This document shows positions 59,459 through 64,000 of a DNA stretch of 64,000 bases, one piece after another (within the stretch, counting starts at the first letter, position 1; each line of letters starts with the position of its first letter). Origin of the DNA: Archaeoglobus neptunius (GTDB taxonomy: Archaea; Halobacteriota; Archaeoglobi; Archaeoglobales; Archaeoglobaceae); assembly GCF_016757965.1 (NCBI RefSeq), contig NZ_JAEKIW010000008.1, positions 1 through 64,000 on the forward strand, in the 5' to 3' direction. The translations under genes and the position numbers were made by a program. The notes beneath the pieces are model-generated. The model worked only from the letters and a program-made list of their open reading frames with translations, did no database searches and had not been told where the DNA came from.

Positions 59459-59614
59459 CTATGCAATAACAACAACCAGTGCCGCCGCTGCAGCAACCAC
59501 AACCACTGCTGCTGCCGCAACCACAGCAGCAACTGCCACGGCAACAGGTCCGTAAACGGCGTTGTATGTCATTCCCACTTCTCCTCCCACAGGTGGTATG
59601 TAGTTTGCTGTCAT
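59459..59614 (-). CDS. 51-residue Ala/Val-rich peptide, candidate RiPP/bacteriocin precursor
   Basis: ATG at 59614. Polar leader-like part 'MTANYIPPVGGEVGMTYN', then 'AVYGPVAVAVAAVVAAAAVV', then a further 13 hydrophobic residues ending 'LVVVIA'. About 33 residues are almost purely Ala and Val with no charge. A Gly-Gly at residues 10-11 could be a processing point. It could instead be a plain single-span membrane peptide. A TATA-like 'gttaatattt' (about 59640-59650 on the plus strand) suits a leaderless start. It is the first gene of the cluster running down to 56859. Confidence 0.55.
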   Translation of the reverse strand: MTANYIPPVGGEVGMTYNAVYGPVAVAVAAVVAAAAVVVVAAAAALVVVIA

Positions 59615-59836
59615 GATATAATGAATCAATGTGGAAAATATTAACTTTTCTATTAGATAAAAATAGACATCATAGTGATCATAAACTGTTCGGTGACCAA
59701 AATTGCTGCTCCATTAGCATCTATAATGTAATTTTATTTTATCTGCTGTGAGATCTTACCTCCATCTTTATTTTTAAACAGGCAAATTAGGTAAAATTTA
59801 AGTATTGGCCAAATATCAAGTATAATTGGTGATGAA

Positions 59837-60979
59837 ATGGTAGCTGTTGTTGGAGTCGGGTATTCGGGTTTTAACTCCACCACACCCGACCTGAGCTGGA
59901 AGGAAATCATGTATGAAGCGGCTTTAAGGGCCTACACCGATGCAGGTGTCAACCCGCGGAGAGATGTGGACAGCTTCATAACGTGTGCTGAGGACATCTA
60001 TGAGGGTTTTGCAATTTTCGACGAGTTCGTTCCGGATCAGCTCGGGGCAGTGGTCAAACCTACCTGCACTGTATGCGGGGACTTCATTTACGGAGTGGCA
60101 ACTGCGTACATGCACATAAAAAGCGGACTGGCGGACATCGCTGTTGTTGAAGCCCACAGCAAGGCAAGCGACATTCATGCTCTCGGAAACGTCATAAAAT
60201 TTGCAATGGATCCGGTATGGCTCAGAAATGTTGGAAACGCTCATCCTTACTATCTGGCAGCTCTTGAGATGTTTCAGTACATGTCAGAAAGGTGCCTGGC
60301 CGAGGAGGACGTTGCTGGGGTTGTGGTCAAAAACAAAAATAACGCCCTGCTAAATCCGTCTGCACCGTATGCTGCCAATGTATCTCTTGATGACGTGATG
60401 GCCAGTCCAAAGCTCTTCGATCCAATGAAGAAGCTGGAGATCGCCCCGATTGCCGATGGATGTGTCGTCTTTGTTCTTGCCAGCGATGAAATTGCAAGAG
60501 AGCTGACAGACAGTCCTGTTTGGGTTAAGGGAGTTGGATGGTGGAGCGAAACCTACGGCTACGATACTGCGAGCTTCTCCGCCATGTATGCCTACAAGGC
60601 AGCAAAAATGGCCTACAGGATGGCAGGTATAGCAAATCCAGCAAAGGAAGTGGATTTTGCCGAGGTGGATGATAGATTTGCCTTCAAGGAGTTGCAGCAC
60701 ATCGAGGCGTTGCAACTGGCCGACAAATTTGATGTTGCGAGGCTTATGGCGGAAGGATACTTCGACAGAGATGGTGCACTGCCTGTTAACGTTTCGGGAG
60801 GGAGTCTTGGTGTGGGAAATCTCCTCGAGTGCACGGGTGGACAGAAAGCTCTTGAGGTGGTACTGCAGCTTCGTGGTGAGGCCGGGAAGAGACAGCTTGA
60901 CGATGTTAATGTGGGTGTCGCTCAGGCATGGAGGTATCTGCCAACCCATAGTGGTGCAGTTGCAGTTTTCGGAGTGTGA
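59837..60979 (+). CDS. Thiolase-superfamily protein, subunit 1 (catalytic Cys kept, His motif lost)
   Basis: 380 residues with GGTGATG just upstream. Archaeal thiolase/SCP-x type fold. C80 in 'TCTVCGDFIYGVATAYMHIK' aligns by spacing to the nucleophilic Cys of thiolases (17 residues before the Gly of 'KSG'). The C-terminal loop that is usually G-H-P-x-G-A-T-G reads 'SLGVGNLLECTGG', so the catalytic His is replaced by Asn. It shares a TGATG junction with a second thiolase-like gene, and both precede two DUF35 proteins, the usual partners in CoA-thiolase/aldolase complexes. Confidence 0.8.
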   Translation: MVAVVGVGYSGFNSTTPDLSWKEIMYEAALRAYTDAGVNPRRDVDSFITCAEDIYEGFAIFDEFVPDQLGAVVKPTCTVCGDFIYGVATAYMHIKSGLADIAVVEAHSKASDIHALGNVIKFAMDPVWLRNVGNAHPYYLAALEMFQYMSERCLAEEDVAGVVVKNKNNALLNPSAPYAANVSLDDVMASPKLFDPMKKLEIAPIADGCVVFVLASDEIARELTDSPVWVKGVGWWSETYGYDTASFSAMYAYKAAKMAYRMAGIANPAKEVDFAEVDDRFAFKELQHIEALQLADKFDVARLMAEGYFDRDGALPVNVSGGSLGVGNLLECTGGQKALEVVLQLRGEAGKRQLDDVNVGVAQAWRYLPTHSGAVAVFGV

Positions 60980-62187
60980 TGGTTATGGAAGTTGAGAGGA
61001 TTAGTGGTTTGAAGTTTCACAAGAAGCAGGATGTGGCAATCGTTGGGGCCGGAATGACCACGTGGAAGAGGAGATTAAATGAAACCGGGAGAGAACTCAG
61101 CTACCTGGCTGTCAAGCAGGCCCTGGAAGAAGCTGGTCTGACTCTGGATGATATCGAAATGGTTGTAATGGGTTCAGCCCCTGACACGTTCGATGGTCTG
61201 CACCTAAAAGGAGAGTATCTCCTTGACGGCTCAGGTGGGAGCGACAGACCCTACATGAGAGTATTCGTGGGTGGGGGAACGGGAGTTTTTGCCCCCATTG
61301 CAGGATACTGGCATGTAGCAAGTGGTTTGGCAGATGTCTGTCTCGTGGTTTGTGAGGAGAAGATGTCTTCAAGCTATCCCCACCCGCAGTCGGCTTTCAA
61401 GTACATCTGGGATCCAATCCTTGACAGACCCCTGAACCCAAACCTGATCTGGATATTCGCCCTGGAGATGCGCCGCTATATGCACGTCCACAACATCAAG
61501 CATGAGGACATAGCTCTCGTATCCGTCAAGAACAAGGCAAATGCCCTGGACCATCCGTGTGCCCAGGTTGCGGAGAAGATAACCGTTGAGGATGTTCTGA
61601 ACAGCGAGCCGATGGCTTTGCCTGTAAGAAGGCTGGATGTCTCTCCACCGAGTGATGGTGCCGCTGCACTGATCATGGTTGCCCCGCATATCGCCAGACA
61701 GCTCACAGACAACCCCGTGTGGGTTACTGGTGTTGGATGGGCACTTGATACAACATGGTGGACGAACAGAGACCTCTACTTCCCACGCTATGTTGCCGAG
61801 GCTGCTAAGATGGCGTACAGGATGGCACACGTAACAGATCCGAGAAAGGAGATCGATGTGGCTGAACCCTACGACCCCTTTGACTACAAGGAGCTTCACC
61901 ACATGGAAGGTCTTGGTCTGGCTAAGAAAGGAGAGGCACCGATTCTGACGAGGGAAGGAGTTACCCAGAGAGATGGAGATCTTCCGACCTGCCCCTCCGG
62001 AGGACTGCTGGGAGTTGGTAATCCAATTGCAGCAACGATGGGTGTCAAGGCCTGCGAGATCTACTGGCAGCTAGCCTACAGAGCGGGGAAAAGACAGGTG
62101 GCAAAGGAGGTCACAACCGGGGTATGTCAGGCCTGGGGAGACCTGATGCAGGTTGGAACTGTTATGGTTATGTCAAACAAGAGGTGA
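60979..62187 (+). CDS. Thiolase-superfamily protein, subunit 2 (no catalytic Cys)
   Basis: 402 residues from the ATG at 60979 overlapping the previous stop (an ATG at 60985 is also possible). 'VAIVGAGMTTWKRRLNETG' opens the fold. The position of the nucleophilic Cys lies in 'VGGGTGVFAPIAGYWHVASG' and is Gly, and the His loop reads 'SGGLLGVGNPIAATMG' with Asn. It therefore resembles the Ltp2-like or structural subunits that act with a DUF35 partner, e.g. as a retro-aldolase or as half of a heteromeric thiolase. Exact reaction unknown. Confidence 0.8.
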   Translation: MVMEVERISGLKFHKKQDVAIVGAGMTTWKRRLNETGRELSYLAVKQALEEAGLTLDDIEMVVMGSAPDTFDGLHLKGEYLLDGSGGSDRPYMRVFVGGGTGVFAPIAGYWHVASGLADVCLVVCEEKMSSSYPHPQSAFKYIWDPILDRPLNPNLIWIFALEMRRYMHVHNIKHEDIALVSVKNKANALDHPCAQVAEKITVEDVLNSEPMALPVRRLDVSPPSDGAAALIMVAPHIARQLTDNPVWVTGVGWALDTTWWTNRDLYFPRYVAEAAKMAYRMAHVTDPRKEIDVAEPYDPFDYKELHHMEGLGLAKKGEAPILTREGVTQRDGDLPTCPSGGLLGVGNPIAATMGVKACEIYWQLAYRAGKRQVAKEVTTGVCQAWGDLMQVGTVMVMSNKR

Positions 62188-62188
62188 T

Positions 62189-62722
62189 ATGATGGCTGTT
62201 GGCAAAAAGGAGATTGAATGCCCACCCTACGCTGAGGGAACACCTCTCAGTGACAGGGATATAAAAGAAAGGAAGGTAACCTACGTTGAGGATCACCCGG
62301 ATATTCGATATTCATGGTCAGCCGGCCAGGCAATAAGCAAATTTCTCAACGGGTTGAAAGAGGGCAGGATTCTGGGGGTAAAGTGCAACAAGTGTGGCAG
62401 GATCATGGTGCCACCAAGAATGTTCTGTGAACTGTGTTTCAAGCCCATTGATGGATGGGTGGAGCTTGAAGACACCGGAACAGTACAGACATTTTCCATA
62501 TCCTATATCGATCCTGATGCAAAGCCCTTGCCTGAACCAATCATTGTCGCTGTTATTGCGATTGACGGGGCCTCGCAAAACATGGGAATAATGCACATTC
62601 TGGACGAGGTAAAGCCCGAGGACGTTTACATTGGAATGAAGGTTAAGGCTGTGTGGAAGAGCGAAGAGGAGAGAGAGGGGGCGATTACGGATATAAAGTA
62701 CTGGAAGCCTCTGGAGGGGTGA
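62189..62722 (+). CDS. DUF35 zinc-ribbon/OB-fold protein, first copy
   Basis: 177 residues from ATG-ATG at 62189/62192 with GAGGTGAT upstream. The zinc ribbon 'GVKCNKCGRIMVPPRMFCEL' plus 'CFKPI' keeps all four Cys (CxxC...CxxC). It is followed by the OB-fold 'WVELEDTGTVQTFSISYID'. These proteins bind CoA-ester substrates in complexes with thiolase-like enzymes (as in archaeal thiolase/HMG-CoA synthase, BbsA-BbsB or ChsH2-Ltp2). Confidence 0.9.
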   Translation: MMAVGKKEIECPPYAEGTPLSDRDIKERKVTYVEDHPDIRYSWSAGQAISKFLNGLKEGRILGVKCNKCGRIMVPPRMFCELCFKPIDGWVELEDTGTVQTFSISYIDPDAKPLPEPIIVAVIAIDGASQNMGIMHILDEVKPEDVYIGMKVKAVWKSEEEREGAITDIKYWKPLEG

Positions 62723-62724
62723 AG

Positions 62725-63189
62725 ATGATCGAGAAGATTGTTAATCCAAGAGAATTGAGGCACTGGGATGGTAAAATTGAGCTTTACTGGATATACACCA
62801 GTGGAAAGGCTGGAGATGAATTCTTCAAAAAGCTCAGGGATGAAGGAAAGTTCATTGCAGCCAGATGCAAGCAATGCGGTAAGGTTTACTTCCCGCCCAG
62901 AATCTACTGTGAGAGGGACTTCAGCGATACAGAGTTCGTTGAGGTGAGTGGCGAAGGTAGCGTGAGAGCATTTACAGTTGCAAAACTTGACCCATACGAA
63001 AACCCACTGGAAGAACCGCAGATTTATGCCGTGATAGATATGGATGGGACTGATGGCTGCCTGATTCACCTGCTAGGTGAGGTAAAGCCCGAGGACATAA
63101 AGGTGGGAATGAAAGTTAAACCGGTTCTGAAGCCCAAAGAAGATAGAGAAGGTGCGATTACTGACATTATGTACTTTAAACCTGTCTAA
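62725..63189 (+). CDS. DUF35 zinc-ribbon/OB-fold protein, second copy with altered ribbon
   Basis: 154 residues from the ATG at 62725, with GGAGGGGTGA upstream. The ribbon reads 'ARCKQCGKVYFPPRIYCERD', so the fourth Cys is Asp and zinc binding may be weakened. The OB-fold is 'EVSGEGSVRAFTVAKLDPYE', with 'CLIHLLGEVKPEDIKVGMKV' at the end like the first copy. The pair probably arose by duplication and may serve the two thiolase-like subunits separately. Confidence 0.88.
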   Translation: MIEKIVNPRELRHWDGKIELYWIYTSGKAGDEFFKKLRDEGKFIAARCKQCGKVYFPPRIYCERDFSDTEFVEVSGEGSVRAFTVAKLDPYENPLEEPQIYAVIDMDGTDGCLIHLLGEVKPEDIKVGMKVKPVLKPKEDREGAITDIMYFKPV

Positions 63190-63213
63190 ATTTTTATTTT
63201 TTGAGGTGATAAG

Positions 63214-64000
63214 ATGAACTTCGAATTTACCGATGAGCAGAGGATGATTGCCAACGCTGCGAGAGACATAGCAAAGGACTTCCCGCCCGAGTACTGGAGG
63301 GAGAAGGAGGAGAACGGAGAGTTTGCTGAGGAGTTCTTCAGAGCAATTGCGGATGCGGGCTTCATGGGTATAGTGATTCCGGAGGAGTATGGGGGAAGCG
63401 GTTACGGAATGACAGAACTGCTAATAGCGATGGAAGAGCTGGCAGCGAATAACTGCGGAATGGCAGGTGTTTGGTACCTTGTCCTGACGGAGTGTTTTGG
63501 CGCCCTCACGATCGTCAGGCACGGAACCGATGAGCACAAGGAGAAATACCTCCCCAAAATTGCAAGGGGTGAGATGGAGTTCTGCATGGCTTTAACCGAG
63601 CCGGATGCAGGAACGAACACTCTGGCAATAAGAACCACAGCGGTTAAGGATGGGGATGAGTGGGTCATTAACGGAAACAAGATCTTCATCAGCGGTGCTG
63701 ACAGGGCAAAGGGGATGCTGATAATCGCCAGAACGACTCCGAGAGAGAAAGCGGAGAAGAAGACGTATGGAATAAGCCTTTTCCTTGCAGATCTGCCTAA
63801 CGATGCGGTGAAGGTAAATCCTATCCCAAAGCACGGTATAAACTATTCCAAAACCTGCGAAGTTAGCTTTAACGGCCTGAGATTACCGGAAAATGCTTTA
63901 ATACCACCGCTGGATGGGGGGTGGTACCACCTCCTCGACACCCTGAATCCTGAGAGGATGAGCTTCACAGCAGCAGCGATAGGAATAAGCAGGCTTGCAA
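63214..64000 (+). CDS. Acyl-CoA dehydrogenase, N-terminal part
   Basis: Partial; 262 residues are visible from the ATG at 63214, which follows GAGGTGAT. Acyl-CoA dehydrogenase fold: 'FTDEQRMIANAARDIAKDF', 'GIVIPEEYGGSGYGMTELL', the FAD-contact 'FCMALTEPDAGTNTLAI' (ACADs_1 signature) and 'WVINGNKIFISGADRA'. The last visible 'GGWYHLLDTLNPERM' precedes the catalytic-base domain outside the window. In this operon it would introduce a double bond into the CoA-ester handled by the thiolase-like/DUF35 proteins. Confidence 0.93.
   Translation, partial: MNFEFTDEQRMIANAARDIAKDFPPEYWREKEENGEFAEEFFRAIADAGFMGIVIPEEYGGSGYGMTELLIAMEELAANNCGMAGVWYLVLTECFGALTIVRHGTDEHKEKYLPKIARGEMEFCMALTEPDAGTNTLAIRTTAVKDGDEWVINGNKIFISGADRAKGMLIIARTTPREKAEKKTYGISLFLADLPNDAVKVNPIPKHGINYSKTCEVSFNGLRLPENALIPPLDGGWYHLLDTLNPERMSFTAAAIGISRLA

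Noticed and set aside
60350-61902. Long minus-strand frames opposite the thiolase-like genes
   Set aside because: Antisense shadows of confidently coding genes, with no independent signals.
1-64000. CRISPR arrays and complete insertion sequences
   Set aside because: No regularly spaced repeats and no transposase gene with terminal inverted repeats were seen.

Overview
The window looks like a chromosome segment of a hyperthermophilic euryarchaeon of the order Archaeoglobales (Archaeoglobus/Ferroglobus/Geoglobus group). The evidence is the archaeal information-processing genes (HerA-Mre11-Rad50-NurA, Hef, RadA, RpoP, L37Ae, archaeal-type AdoMet synthetase), gene sets first known from Archaeoglobus (fused TyrA-AroQ-PheA, PflD/PflC, and FprA, iron-sulfur flavoprotein and archaeoflavoprotein in a row), and many TATA-box, often leaderless starts. 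A c-type cytochrome, a Liv-type transporter and a thiolase/DUF35/acyl-CoA dehydrogenase run would suit a respiring degrader of amino acids, fatty acids or aromatics. The genus is inference.

Layout. 1-2030: the 5' part of a secretion ATPase gene, then decayed sequence with a truncated radical SAM gene and a small membrane protein. 2034-6150: deaminase-type amidohydrolase, two winged-helix regulators (one membrane-bound), NAD synthetase, rubrerythrin. 6184-13443: the herA-mre11-rad50-nurA end-resection operon, preceded by a gene resembling a degenerate tyrosine recombinase. 13445-19780: crotonase, divergent livFG and livJHM genes, nitroreductase. 19939-24175: archaeal aromatic amino acid operon (ADH synthase, DHQ synthase II, AroD, trifunctional TyrA/AroQ/PheA). 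24619-27650: tRNA-Thr(GGU), Hef, a small membrane protein, tRNA-Cys(GCA).

From the tRNA-Cys gene to about 31.7 kb there is an accessory, visibly decaying stretch: a frameshifted VapC with an intact VapB, an antitoxin-like gene, a twice-frameshifted thioredoxin-like gene, a twice-frameshifted lipoprotein, tiny membrane or secreted peptides and a pilin-like protein. 31.7-33.2 kb holds a DUF2231 protein, a membrane cytochrome c and a SHOCT protein. 33.2-47.2 kb is mostly housekeeping: AroA, DUF763, archease, MobB, AdoMet synthetase, M20 and M50 peptidases, DUF126, RpoP, L37Ae, a NIP7-like protein, dTMP kinase, a four-CBS protein and pyruvoyl arginine decarboxylase. 47.3-54.3 kb: glycyl radical enzyme and its activase, the FprA/Isf/AfpA flavoprotein operon, acetyltransferase, SfsA. 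54.3-56.7 kb: HD protein, RadA, secreted helical protein.

The most intriguing locus is 56.9-59.6 kb on the minus strand. A 51-residue peptide ending in a long Ala/Val core is followed by a short helical reading frame, a PqqD-like protein (the fold of RiPP recognition elements), a PH-like membrane protein, an ABC-2 permease and an ABC ATPase. This reads as a compact peptide-maturation/export or immunity system that I cannot match to a described class. The window ends in a thiolase-like/thiolase-like/DUF35/DUF35/acyl-CoA dehydrogenase operon in which the two thiolase-fold proteins lack different parts of the classical active site.
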